Source: Ruminococcus sp. (GTDB taxonomy: Bacteria; Bacillota; Clostridia; Oscillospirales; Ruminococcaceae). Taken from it: 48,719 nucleotides of DNA. Both the position numbers and the translations under genes were made by a program. Numbering within the stretch: the stretch's first letter is position 1; each line of letters starts with the position of its first letter. Below, in pieces: positions 24,010 to 32,864 of the stretch. The notes beneath the pieces were generated by a model, which made no database searches, was not told the origin of the DNA, and saw only the letters and a list, made by a program, of their open reading frames with translations. Location: positions 1-48,719 of the forward strand of contig JAGBJO010000051.1 of the NCBI GenBank assembly GCA_017934425.1, written 5' to 3'.

Positions 24010-24015
24010 GCAATA

Positions 24016-24072
24016 GGGTGAAAAAGGGTGAAGCAGATGCGCTTATTTTCTGCATGGGGTGATAAAAGGTGA
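24016..24072 (+). promoter_or_regulatory. GGTGA repeats with 10-base period (candidate MraZ boxes)
   Basis: GGGTGA at 24016 and 24026, and GGTGA at 24058 and 24068, form two pairs, each with a 10-base period and A-rich spacers. MraZ proteins bind short G-rich direct repeats (TGGG or GTG type) at one-turn spacing upstream of their own gene. These lie about 140-195 bases before the mraZ -35, so assignment is tentative. The rest of the 23970-24333 gap holds an inverted repeat GATTAAA/TTTAATC (24159-24187), the promoter and a leader stem. Confidence 0.4.
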
Positions 24073-24210
24073 AATGTTATAAACAACTATCGGCACGAAA
24101 AATCGAACATATATTTCTTTTTCAGGAAAATTGTGCAGAATCAACTAAAATTTGGCTTGATTAAAGTTCAATTTTTCTGTTTTAATCACTCTTTAATTAA
24201 CTTACAAGGC

Positions 24211-24239
24211 TTGACCTGTACGGAAAAATCGGATATAAT
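24211..24239 (+). promoter_or_regulatory. Promoter of the mraZ (dcw) operon
   Basis: TTGACC (24211-24216), 17-base spacer, TATAAT (24234-24239). The leader downstream can form a stem between GCCGGGCAT (24266-24274) and ATGCCGGGC (24295-24303) with one mismatch. Confidence 0.82.
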
Positions 24240-24333
24240 ATAGTAAGAGGGATTTTAAGGCATTCGCCGGGCATTTTTTTCCTGCTTTAAGGTGATGCCG
24301 GGCAAGGCACAGTTTTCTAAGGAGGGAGCGCAC

Positions 24334-24762
24334 TTGAGAGAACGATTATGCGGGACGTATAATCCCAGTATCGACGCCAAGGGCAGAATGAGCTTCCCCA
24401 ACAAACTCCGTGAGATCCTCGGACCGGAGTTCTTTCTGTGCGTAGGTCATGATAAACCTTATATTGCCGTCTATTCTCCCGAAGAATTTGATATATACTG
24501 CGATAAGCTCTACCAGATCAAAGGCGAGATCGGCTCGGCGATCAGACGTGAGCTTCTCTCAGGTGCCGACAAGCAGACCCCGGATAAGCAGGGACGTATC
24601 TTTATCGCCCAGCACCTCCGTGAGTATGCTGGTATCAAGGACGATGTTACCGTTATCGGCAATCTCAATCGCTGTGAGATCTGGGACACTTTCCGCTTCA
24701 ATGCGGAGAAAAATGTGGACAGGGAAGCGAAAAAAGCTGCCCTGGCAGACCTCGTCCTTTAG
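24334..24762 (+). CDS. mraZ: Transcriptional regulator MraZ
   Basis: 142-aa MraZ, a DNA-binding protein of the AbrB-like fold that controls its own dcw operon. I use TTG at 24334 because AAGGAGGGA (24319-24327) is 6 bases upstream and the length matches the usual 143 residues; in-frame GTG/ATG codons at 24292-24295 have no ribosome site. The two half-repeats are visible: DAKGRMSFPNKLRE and DKQGRIFIAQHLRE. A short GAAA-loop hairpin plus T-run (24781-24803) follows and could thin transcription into rsmH. Confidence 0.94.
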   Translation: MRERLCGTYNPSIDAKGRMSFPNKLREILGPEFFLCVGHDKPYIAVYSPEEFDIYCDKLYQIKGEIGSAIRRELLSGADKQTPDKQGRIFIAQHLREYAGIKDDVTVIGNLNRCEIWDTFRFNAEKNVDREAKKAALADLVL

Positions 24763-24821
24763 CGGTCAGGGTAGGCTTCGGCTGCGAAAGCAGCTTGTTT
24801 TTATGACTAAGGAGCTTAACT

Positions 24822-25763
24822 ATGGATTTTATACATATTCCCGTACTGCTCGGTGAATCTATCAATGGACTCGGCATCGACCCCGACGGTATCTATGTTG
24901 ACGGTACTGTGGGTGGAGCTGGTCACTCTTCTGAAATCGCTGCCAGATTAAGCGAGAAAGGCAGACTTATCTGTCTGGACCGTGACCCGGACGCTGTAAA
25001 GACAGCTACGGAACGTCTGGCAAAATACAAGAACGTTACGGTAGTGCAAAGCAATTATTCCGATGTACGCTCAGTACTGGACAGTCTGGGCGTGGATAAG
25101 GTAAATGGCGTTCTCATGGACTTAGGCGTATCCTCACATCAGCTCGATGAGGGCTCAAGAGGCTTCTCCTACCACCAGGATTCATACCTGGATATGAGAA
25201 TGAGCCAGACCGGTACAAGCGCTGCTGATCTTGTCAACACCCTCTCAGAGCAGCAGCTCGCCAAGATCATATTTGAGTACGGCGAGGAAAAATTCTCCCG
25301 GAGGATCGCTGCAAATATCGTAAGGGCAAGAGAGGACGCTCCTGTGCAGACAACTTCACAGCTTGCTGATATCATCAGACAGAGCGTTCCGCAGAAGGCA
25401 AGACGAGAAAAAAATCCCTGTAAAAAAACTTTTCAGGCGCTCAGGATAGCCGTAAACAGCGAATTTGAGCATCTTACAAAAGGTCTGGACGATGCCTTTG
25501 AAAGCCTTCGTCCCGGCGGCAGACTTGCTGTCATTACCTTCCATTCACTGGAAGACAGACTGGTGAAACAAAAATTCGCCGGCTGGTGTAAAGGCTGTAT
25601 CTGCCCTCCCGATTTTCCACAGTGCGTGTGCGGAAGAAAGCCCCTGGGCAGACTCATCACAAGAAAGCCTGTGGAAGCTGACCAGAGCGAACTTGAAAAA
25701 AATAACCGGAGCAGAAGCGCCAAACTCAGAATTATAGAAAGGAGTGCGGAGTGCAATGGCTGA
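24822..25763 (+). CDS. rsmH: 16S rRNA m4C1402 methyltransferase RsmH
   Basis: 313-aa MraW/RsmH. HIPVLLGESI starts the family pattern; the SAM-binding DGTVGGAGHS motif follows near residue 29, then LDRDPDAV, DLGVSSHQLDE, GFSYHQD and the C-terminal FHSLEDRLVK. It methylates N4 of C1402 in 16S rRNA. AAGGAGC precedes the ATG. Its end overlaps the next gene by 8 bases. Confidence 0.96.
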   Translation: MDFIHIPVLLGESINGLGIDPDGIYVDGTVGGAGHSSEIAARLSEKGRLICLDRDPDAVKTATERLAKYKNVTVVQSNYSDVRSVLDSLGVDKVNGVLMDLGVSSHQLDEGSRGFSYHQDSYLDMRMSQTGTSAADLVNTLSEQQLAKIIFEYGEEKFSRRIAANIVRAREDAPVQTTSQLADIIRQSVPQKARREKNPCKKTFQALRIAVNSEFEHLTKGLDDAFESLRPGGRLAVITFHSLEDRLVKQKFAGWCKGCICPPDFPQCVCGRKPLGRLITRKPVEADQSELEKNNRSRSAKLRIIERSAECNG

Positions 25764-26268
25764 AAGAGAATCTGTAGTTCATTACACTACATATGACGAA
25801 GATGATGACCTTGGTTCTGACGATGCTGACACACCCTACAACGGATATCAGCACACCATGCCAGAGAATGACCCGCAGATCAGTATGAAACGTACACAAG
25901 CAAAAAGCGGTTCACTGGCACTGATAATTGCTACTTCACTTGTGGCTATGTCATTGGTCGGTCTTGTGATCGTGCGCATGAATTTCCGCAATACTATCTA
26001 TAATACAGTGGCTGAAAAGCAGGAAGAACTGAGCCGCTGTGAGGCAGAAAATGTCAGACTTCAGTCTGAACTTGAAAGCAGAGCCTCCGCCAAGAATGTG
26101 GAGGACTATGCCGAGAATGAACTTGGTATGCAGAAGATAGATTCTTCCCAGATCAGGTACATCAAGATCCAAACAGATGATGTTGTTAATATTCCTGAGC
26201 AGGATAAGGGGATCCTCTCCAAAGTAGAGAGTTTCTTCGACCGCTGTGTGGAATATTTCAGAGGGTAG
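25756..26268 (+). CDS. ftsL: FtsL-like cell-division protein
   Basis: 170-aa bitopic protein: an acidic cytoplasmic N-terminus (about 55 residues), one membrane helix (about 56-76, LALIIATSLVAMSLVGLVIV), then a short extracellular coiled coil (AEKQEELSRCEAENVRLQS) and a region ending in LGMQKIDSSQIRYI. This layout and the position between rsmH and a PBP gene identify the FtsL/DivIC family rather than sequence identity. ATG 25756 is chosen; a GTG at 25744 in the same frame overlaps the likely ribosome site. It would join DivIB and the PBP in the divisome. Confidence 0.85.
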   Translation: MAERESVVHYTTYDEDDDLGSDDADTPYNGYQHTMPENDPQISMKRTQAKSGSLALIIATSLVAMSLVGLVIVRMNFRNTIYNTVAEKQEELSRCEAENVRLQSELESRASAKNVEDYAENELGMQKIDSSQIRYIKIQTDDVVNIPEQDKGILSKVESFFDRCVEYFRG

Positions 26269-26387
26269 TAACATACACATATAACCAGGACTGCCCATTA
26301 TTTAAGAATTTTGCGGCGACAAAAAATATATGCCGTTAAAGTAGAACACGATGGAGATACAGCGAGTGGTCGGATAAGGTCTTTGCC

Positions 26388-26520
26388 GGCGGCAGCGGTT
26401 TGCCCCTGCTGCCGGTCACAGTCCGCTTTGGGCTGCAATGACCGGTTCGTCGTATCAATAAACCGAACATCACATACATATACAAGATGTTCAAAGGCGG
26501 GGCAGAACAAACACCTCGCC
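26388..26520 (+). other. Structured leader upstream of the PBP gene
   Basis: The 295-base gap before the PBP gene contains several stems: CGGCAGC (26390-26396) with GCTGCCG (26408-26414); CCGGTCA (26412-26418) with TGACCGG (26439-26445), sharing three bases with the first; and AAGGCGGGG (about 26494-26502) with CCTCGCCTT. The sharing means the first two cannot both be complete, as in switching leaders. No coding sequence is convincing here. It could be a cis-regulatory RNA or an mRNA processing site. Confidence 0.45.
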
Positions 26521-26563
26521 TTATTCTATTATATGGATAAATTTTTTACGAAAGGGAGATTCC

Positions 26564-28969
26564 ATGGCTAAAGAACCAAGACCTTCAAAGTCGATGAAGA
26601 TCAGGTCGAGAATAGTTATGACAGCCGTTTTCCTGATAGGATTCAGCGCTGTTGCGGGCAATTTCTTCAAGATTTCCGTGCTTCAGAACAAAAAGTATCA
26701 GAATATGGCTAATGACCAGCACTTCGGTTCTATCACCATTTCAGCCGACCGTGGTACTATCTACGATGCTAAAGGTACTGTACTGGCTAAAAGTGCTACG
26801 GTATACAAGATCTTCCTCGATCCTCAGCGCTTCCAGGAGGATATGAAGAACCTTGATGAACGCATCAAAAAGCGTACCGCCGATATCGCAAGCGGTAAAT
26901 ATCAGCCTCCTACTGAGAAAACTACCAACGAAGAAGGGGAGGAGGAGATCACCATAAAGGAATCCCCTCTGCCGGAATCATCAAGGGCTTTCCAGAAGGA
27001 TGCTGTCGCCCTTCTTGCCGAAAAACTCGGAATAGAGGAGGATTTCGTTGAGGATGCTATGGAACAGGATAACCAATATGTTATCCTTCAGGATCAGGTG
27101 GATAAGGCTGTGGCTGACGAGGTACTGGAGTTCTTTACCCAGTATGACCTGACGTGCCTGAATATGGAGGAGGACACCAAGCGGTATTACCCCCAGAATG
27201 AACTGGCTTCACAGGTCATCGGCTTTACCAACTCTGACGGCGACGGCGCTTACGGCGTTGAGGCTTACTACGATGAGTACCTTTCCGGTATCGACGGCCG
27301 TGTTATCTCCGCTACTGACTCCCACGGCAATGCGCTGCCATACAGATACGCCAAAACCTACGATGCTAAAGACGGCGATGATGTTTACCTCACCATTGAT
27401 ATGAATATCCAGTACTACCTGGAAAAACATCTTCAGGAAATGAACGAGACTTACGATGTCAAAAACCGTTCCTGCGCTATCCTCATGAACGCAAAGACCG
27501 GCGCTATTTACGGAATGGCTACATACCCAAATTTCGACCTGAATGACCCGTATACCGTGGCTGATCCGCTGGCGCTTGCACGCCTTGAAGGACTTGAGGG
27601 TGATGAACTGGCAGCGGAACGTGCAGAAGAACGTGAGATACAGTGGAAAAACAAGTGCATTACCGAGGTCTATGAGCCGGGTTCTGTATTCAAGGTAGTT
27701 ACCAGTGCTTCCGCTATCGAGGAAAACCTTATCGACCTTGAAAGGGATAACTTCCACTGCGACGGTTCAGTTACCCTCGAAGGCGCTCTGCAGCCTATCA
27801 ACTGCCACGATACAAGCGGTCACGGCGACCAGACCTTCCAGGAGGCGCTTACCCATTCCTGTAACCCGGCATTCATGGAGATAGGCAGAAGGCTCGGCGT
27901 AGAGAAATTCTGCTACTACTTCGATGCTTTCGGTCTGCGTGAAAGAACAGGCATTGATCTGCCCGCAGAAAGCGCAGGCGTTGAATATACCGCTGACGAA
28001 ATGACAAACGTTGACCTGGCACTTAGTGCTATGGGTCAGGCGGAAACTATAACCCCCATAGAAATGATAACTTCCTACTGCGCCGCTATAAACGGCGGCT
28101 ACCTGCTCCAGCCATATGTGGTGGATAAGGTGGTTGACGAAGACGGCAATGTAGTACTTAAAAACGGCAGAACAGTCCGCAGACAGGTAATATCTGAGGA
28201 CACCTCTGCTACAATGCGTGAGTTCCTTGAACAGGTCGTTACCAGCAATAACGGCGGTAACGTTACTATCAAAGGCTACTCCATCGGCGGAAAGTCCGGT
28301 ACTTCCCAGCGACTCAGTATCACTGCAAAGGGTACTACCGCTGAGGAGAACGGCGCTGAAAACGCTGATACCCAGGAGTACGGCGCTTCTTACTGCTGCT
28401 TCACTCCTGCTGATGACCCGGAGATAATCCTGCTTGTTCTGGCTGATATGCCTGATAAGCAGAAAGGCTACTACGGAAGCCAGGTAGCTGTTCCTACCGC
28501 AAGAGAGATACTTACCGATGTTCTGCCGTATATGGGTATAAGCCCTGTGTACACAGAGGAGGAACTGGCTAACCTCGATGTCAAGATACCTATGCTTCAA
28601 GGTTCTGTCAGCGACGCTATCCAGACTTTGACCGACCTTGGAGTAAATGCGGAAAAGGTTGGCGAGGGCAATACAGTTGTCGCTCAGTCACCTGTTACAG
28701 GCTCGACTATCGCAAAGGGCGGTACAGTATACCTGTACACCGAGTCAAGCCATACCGTTGATTATACTGAAGTTCCCTCATTCATCGGACTCAGCCCTCA
28801 GCAGGTAAATGAGGCTGTAGTCTGGAAACACCTGAACTACGTTGGCAGAGGCGCTTCCACTTCACGGGAAGACTGCTATGTAAGTTCACAGAGCATTGAA
28901 GCCGGAACTAAAGTTGCTGTTGGTACTACCATTGAACTGGAGTTCATGGTATACGGCGACAGCGATTAA
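26564..28969 (+). CDS. Class B penicillin-binding protein with PASTA domains (FtsI/SpoVD type)
   Basis: 801-aa bitopic transpeptidase that cross-links septal peptidoglycan. N-terminal membrane helix (about residues 16-36), dimerisation/pedestal domain with ADRGTIYDAKGTVLA, then the transpeptidase domain: S374-V-F-K377, S432-C-N434, K577-S-G-T. Two C-terminal PASTA repeats occupy about residues 665-800 (each near 65 residues), as in PBP2x and SpoVD. A charged insertion near residues 110-135 (TTNEEGEEEITIK) is unusual. Position after ftsL and before murE fits the division PBP. It is not possible to decide between vegetative FtsI and sporulation SpoVD from sequence alone. Confidence 0.93.
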   Translation: MAKEPRPSKSMKIRSRIVMTAVFLIGFSAVAGNFFKISVLQNKKYQNMANDQHFGSITISADRGTIYDAKGTVLAKSATVYKIFLDPQRFQEDMKNLDERIKKRTADIASGKYQPPTEKTTNEEGEEEITIKESPLPESSRAFQKDAVALLAEKLGIEEDFVEDAMEQDNQYVILQDQVDKAVADEVLEFFTQYDLTCLNMEEDTKRYYPQNELASQVIGFTNSDGDGAYGVEAYYDEYLSGIDGRVISATDSHGNALPYRYAKTYDAKDGDDVYLTIDMNIQYYLEKHLQEMNETYDVKNRSCAILMNAKTGAIYGMATYPNFDLNDPYTVADPLALARLEGLEGDELAAERAEEREIQWKNKCITEVYEPGSVFKVVTSASAIEENLIDLERDNFHCDGSVTLEGALQPINCHDTSGHGDQTFQEALTHSCNPAFMEIGRRLGVEKFCYYFDAFGLRERTGIDLPAESAGVEYTADEMTNVDLALSAMGQAETITPIEMITSYCAAINGGYLLQPYVVDKVVDEDGNVVLKNGRTVRRQVISEDTSATMREFLEQVVTSNNGGNVTIKGYSIGGKSGTSQRLSITAKGTTAEENGAENADTQEYGASYCCFTPADDPEIILLVLADMPDKQKGYYGSQVAVPTAREILTDVLPYMGISPVYTEEELANLDVKIPMLQGSVSDAIQTLTDLGVNAEKVGEGNTVVAQSPVTGSTIAKGGTVYLYTESSHTVDYTEVPSFIGLSPQQVNEAVVWKHLNYVGRGASTSREDCYVSSQSIEAGTKVAVGTTIELEFMVYGDSD

Positions 28970-28987
28970 TGCAAAGGAGAGATATTT

Positions 28988-30430
28988 ATGAAACTTTCTC
29001 AGCTGCTTGAAAACAATGCATCTTCCATTATCGGCGATGCTGAAATTACATCTGTTACTGACGACAGCCGCAAGGTCCAGGAGGGCAGCTTGTTCTTCTG
29101 CGTAAAGGGCGGAAGCTTCGACGGTCACAGCGTTGCGGGAGAAATGCTTGAAAAGGGCGCTGCCGCAGTAGTCTGTGACCACGATCTTGGACTTGGCGAG
29201 CGCCAGATCATCACACCTGATACCAGAGACCTTTACGGCAAGGTGTGCGCTGCCTGGTTTTCTCACCCGGAGCGCAGCCTTACTATGATAGGCGTTACCG
29301 GTACTAACGGCAAGACCACTACCACAAGCATCATCAAGCATATCCTTATGACAGCAGGTCATAAGACCGGTCTTGTGGGAACTATCCAGAACGAGATCGG
29401 CGATAAGGTGGTACACACAAATAATACCACCCCCCTTGCTTTCGAGTTCATGGCGCTGCTGAGACAGATGGTCGATGAGGGCTGCGAGTATGTTGTTATG
29501 GAGGTAAGTTCATTCGGACTGGTGCAGAAGCGCATTGGTTCTTCCTGGTTCAAAACTGCGGTATTCACAAATCTTACCCAGGATCACCTTGACTACCACA
29601 AGGACATGGAGGACTACTTCCAGGCAAAGAAGATGCTTTTCTCCATTTGTGATGCGGCTATCATAAATATCGACGATGACTACGGCAGGAGACTGATGAG
29701 CGAGACTGAGTGTGAGAAGTACTCCTTCAGTATAAAGGAGCAGGCTGATATAACTGCTGATAATATCTCCATAAAGTCCACTGGCAGCAGCTTCCGCCTT
29801 TCCATAAACGGCAGTCAGTACGATGTTGCCGCAAGAATGCCGGGAATGTTCAACGTTTCCAACCTTACCGCCGCAATAGCAGTCTGCCTGAGAGAGGGAA
29901 TACCGGCTGAGACTGTACTTTCCGCTGTTGCAGAGTATAACGGCGTAAAAGGCAGATGCGAGATAATCCCCACAGGCAGGGACTTCACCGTTATCTGCGA
30001 CTACGCCCACACTCCCGACGCTGTTGAAAACGTTCTGCGCTCCGTAAAGGAGTACACCGACGGCAGACTTATCTGTCTCTTTGGCTGCGGCGGAAACCGT
30101 GATGCGGCTAAGCGCCCTAAAATGGCGATAGCAGCAGCTAACTACGCTGACAGACTTATCGTGACCTCCGATAATCCCCGAAATGAAGACCCGGAGCTTA
30201 TCATAAAGGACATTCTGGCAGGTCTTACAGACACCAGCGTTCCCTACGATGTTGTTACAGATCGCAGAGAAGCTATATATCATGCCTTGAAAATTGCTGA
30301 AAAAGGTGATATAATAGTTCTGGCAGGAAAAGGTCATGAGGACTACCAGATACTCGCAGGTATGGAGAAGATCCATTTCGATGAGCGTGAGGTAGTGGCA
30401 GAGGGTCTGAAACTGCTCGAAAATAAATAA
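28988..30430 (+). CDS. murE: UDP-MurNAc-tripeptide synthetase MurE (likely meso-DAP adding)
   Basis: 480-aa Mur ligase adding the third stem-peptide residue to UDP-MurNAc-L-Ala-D-Glu. Three domains: substrate-binding N-terminus (VTDDSRKV), the ATP-binding core with GVTGTNGKTTT and NLTQDHLDYH, and a C-terminal domain with SDNPRNEDP. The DNPR signature goes with meso-diaminopimelate rather than lysine, so a DAP-type wall is inferred. AAAGGAGAG precedes the ATG. It starts 18 bases after the PBP stop. Confidence 0.95.
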   Translation: MKLSQLLENNASSIIGDAEITSVTDDSRKVQEGSLFFCVKGGSFDGHSVAGEMLEKGAAAVVCDHDLGLGERQIITPDTRDLYGKVCAAWFSHPERSLTMIGVTGTNGKTTTTSIIKHILMTAGHKTGLVGTIQNEIGDKVVHTNNTTPLAFEFMALLRQMVDEGCEYVVMEVSSFGLVQKRIGSSWFKTAVFTNLTQDHLDYHKDMEDYFQAKKMLFSICDAAIINIDDDYGRRLMSETECEKYSFSIKEQADITADNISIKSTGSSFRLSINGSQYDVAARMPGMFNVSNLTAAIAVCLREGIPAETVLSAVAEYNGVKGRCEIIPTGRDFTVICDYAHTPDAVENVLRSVKEYTDGRLICLFGCGGNRDAAKRPKMAIAAANYADRLIVTSDNPRNEDPELIIKDILAGLTDTSVPYDVVTDRREAIYHALKIAEKGDIIVLAGKGHEDYQILAGMEKIHFDEREVVAEGLKLLENK

Positions 30431-30448
30431 ATCAGGAGTTGTATATAA

Positions 30449-31489
30449 ATGTCTTTCTGGATAATAAATATTGGTATAACCTTAGTTTCCTTTGCGATAG
30501 CAGCGGTTTCCGGCAGGTGGCTCGTACCTTTCCTGCACAAGCTGAAATTCGGTCAGCCTATCAAGACTGTTGACGGCCCTCAGTGGCACGCTAAGAAGCA
30601 GGGTACTCCCACAATGGGCGGATTCATGTTCATTATATCCACCATTATTACTGCCATTGCCGGCTACTGGGTTTACAGAGCTGTCTGCAACCCAGACATT
30701 ACTGACATTGCAACTCACCACGCTTTCTACAGAGTGCTGAGCGTTATAGTATTCTCGGCACTGTTCGGAGTTATCGGCTTCATCGACGACTACACCAAAG
30801 TTGTCCGCAAGAATAACGACGGTCTTACCCCCTGGCAGAAGATAATCCTCCAGACACTTTTCTCCCTGGGATTCCTTTTCGCCCTTTACAAGTTCGGCGA
30901 TGCTTCCACAAGCCTTGATTTCGGCTTCTGGGTAACTCCCTCCCTGGGAATATTCTACTACATTATCCTGATACCTGTTATAATCTACCTGACCAACGCA
31001 GTAAACCTTACTGACGGCGTTGACGGACTGTGTGGTTCGGTAACATTTGCGGCAATGCTCATATTCACAGTATGCTGCGCCATTACTCAGCAGAGGGAAA
31101 TGGCTTGCTTTACTATGGCGCTTGCAGGCGGCTGTCTGGGATTCCTTATCTGGAATTTCAACCCGGCAAAGTGCTTCATGGGCGACACCGGTTCAATGTT
31201 CCTGGGTGCGGCAGTTACCGGCGTAGGACTTGTGCTTCATAAGCACCTGCTTCTGCTTCTGGTAGCAATGGTGTACGTTATCGAGGCTTTGTCAGTTGTT
31301 ATCCAGGTAAGCTACTTTAAGTACACCAAGAAGAAGTACGGCGAAGGCAGACGTATATTCAAGATGACACCTATTCACCACCACTTCGAGATGAGCGGAT
31401 ACAGCGAATACAAGATAGTTATCACTTTCTCCACTGCCGGAATCATTTTCGGTATTCTGGGAATAATTACTTTACTGGCTGCAAAGTAA
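30449..31489 (+). CDS. mraY: Phospho-N-acetylmuramoyl-pentapeptide transferase MraY
   Basis: 346-aa integral membrane enzyme that transfers phospho-MurNAc-pentapeptide to undecaprenyl phosphate, making lipid I. About ten hydrophobic segments are visible. Active-site motifs: IDDYTKVVRKNNDGL (Asp pair), NAVNLTDGVDGL, FMGDTGSMFLGA and TPIHHHFE. It follows murE by 18 bases. The family normally has murF before it and murD after it; both are missing here. Confidence 0.96.
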   Translation: MSFWIINIGITLVSFAIAAVSGRWLVPFLHKLKFGQPIKTVDGPQWHAKKQGTPTMGGFMFIISTIITAIAGYWVYRAVCNPDITDIATHHAFYRVLSVIVFSALFGVIGFIDDYTKVVRKNNDGLTPWQKIILQTLFSLGFLFALYKFGDASTSLDFGFWVTPSLGIFYYIILIPVIIYLTNAVNLTDGVDGLCGSVTFAAMLIFTVCCAITQQREMACFTMALAGGCLGFLIWNFNPAKCFMGDTGSMFLGAAVTGVGLVLHKHLLLLLVAMVYVIEALSVVIQVSYFKYTKKKYGEGRRIFKMTPIHHHFEMSGYSEYKIVITFSTAGIIFGILGIITLLAAK

Positions 31490-31517
31490 GCCGCCAAATA
31501 TCCGAAAGGAGTAATCT

Positions 31518-32852
31518 ATGGCTTCTTCAGAAAAGAAGAAAAAAAAGAAGCAGCAGCAACAAAATGCTGCGCCTGAAAAACCAAGGCGCAGAAAAGGCAT
31601 ACTCACCACTTTCGTGGGAGGCGGCAGGACCAGCGACATAAGCCTTTCGTTCTTCGCCTATGTTATGATACTTCTGGTAGTAGGACTTATCATGATGACC
31701 TCTGCCAGCTATGCATGGGCATATAACGAGTTCCATGACGGTATGCACTACGCCAAGTCGCAGGGCAAAAATGCCGTTATTGGCGTTATAGCTATGCTGT
31801 TCTTCATGAAAATGGACTACCACAACCTTAAAAAGATAAGACTGCCTGGTTCTTCAAAGACACTGAACATTGCAAGCTTTTTCTTCGTTGCAGTAGGAGC
31901 GCTGCTGATTGCGGTTCTGATGATCGGTAACGATGAGGGCGGTTCAATGGGAGCTAAGCGCTGGATCACCATTGCGGGTATCGACTTCCAGCCCTCAGAG
32001 CTGGCGAAATTGTCGCTTATCATATTCTTCGCATACTGCATGGAGCGTGACGGAAATAAGATGAATACCCTCAAGATAGGTATAGGAAAGTATAGCCTGC
32101 TTCTGGGTGTGTATGTACTGCTTATCGGTTTGGAGAAGCATATCTCCGGTATCATGCTTATCAGCGCAGTTGCAGTAGCTATGATATTCTGCGGCGGTGC
32201 TAACAGGCGGCAGTTCATTGTCCTTGCGATACTTGTATTAGCTTTGGCTGCTGCATTCATCATGTGGCAGGCGAATATTCCTGGAAGTTACGTTGCAGTC
32301 CGTATCAAATCCTGGCAAGACCCCTTCTCGGACGTTCTCAACGATACCTGGCAGACTGCCAACTCACTTATCGCTATCGGTTCAGGCGGACTTTTTGGTC
32401 TGGGTCTGGGCAATTCACGTCAGAAATACCTCTACCTCCCTGAGACAAAGAACGACTTCGTATTCCCTATAGTATGCGAGGAGACCGGCTTTGTGGGAGC
32501 GCTGGCGGTCATTATAGTATTCTTCCTCCTTGTTGTTGAGGGCTACTCTATCGCAGCAAGATGCAAGGACAGATTCGGTTCACTTATAGCTGTGGGCATC
32601 ACCACTCAGATCGGTATACAGACTGTGCTGAATCTGGCGGTTGTAAGTAATCTGATACCTAATACCGGTATCAGCCTGCCGTTCTTCAGCTACGGCGGTA
32701 CGGCGCTTATCATGCAGCTTGTTGAAATGGGCATAATGCTCAACATCTCACAGCAGAGATATGAACCTGCACCTCCTCAGCCAAAGAAGAAAGCTCCCGT
32801 TCCCGAAGAACCGGAACTGGACGACTATTATACTGAACTGAAAAACGCATAA
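31518..32852 (+). CDS. ftsW: SEDS glycosyltransferase FtsW
   Basis: 444-aa SEDS-family protein with about ten membrane helices that polymerises lipid II at the septum together with a class B PBP. A basic cytoplasmic head (poly-Lys and Gln, then KPRRRKGI) precedes the first helix. Family motifs: GAKRWI, FQPSELAKL, GIGSGGLFGLGLGNS-like loop, DFVFPIVCEETG, and NTGISLPFFSYGG near the end. The Pro/Lys-rich C-terminal tail is cytoplasmic. RodA or SpoVE is possible, but position favours FtsW. Confidence 0.93.
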   Translation: MASSEKKKKKKQQQQNAAPEKPRRRKGILTTFVGGGRTSDISLSFFAYVMILLVVGLIMMTSASYAWAYNEFHDGMHYAKSQGKNAVIGVIAMLFFMKMDYHNLKKIRLPGSSKTLNIASFFFVAVGALLIAVLMIGNDEGGSMGAKRWITIAGIDFQPSELAKLSLIIFFAYCMERDGNKMNTLKIGIGKYSLLLGVYVLLIGLEKHISGIMLISAVAVAMIFCGGANRRQFIVLAILVLALAAAFIMWQANIPGSYVAVRIKSWQDPFSDVLNDTWQTANSLIAIGSGGLFGLGLGNSRQKYLYLPETKNDFVFPIVCEETGFVGALAVIIVFFLLVVEGYSIAARCKDRFGSLIAVGITTQIGIQTVLNLAVVSNLIPNTGISLPFFSYGGTALIMQLVEMGIMLNISQQRYEPAPPQPKKKAPVPEEPELDDYYTELKNA

Positions 32853-32864
32853 AGGAGTTATCTT

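Noticed and set aside
23520..24086. 188-codon minus-strand frame over the WTDPTTE repeats
   Set aside because: Arises from the repetitive coding strand and crosses a terminator.
26311..26571. 86-codon frame between ftsL and the PBP gene
   Set aside because: Starts at TTG without a ribosome site, has unnatural Cys/Arg composition, overlaps the PBP start, and covers RNA stems.
29510..30376. 288-codon minus-strand frame over murE
   Set aside because: Antisense to a complete murE; composition reflects codon bias of the opposite strand.
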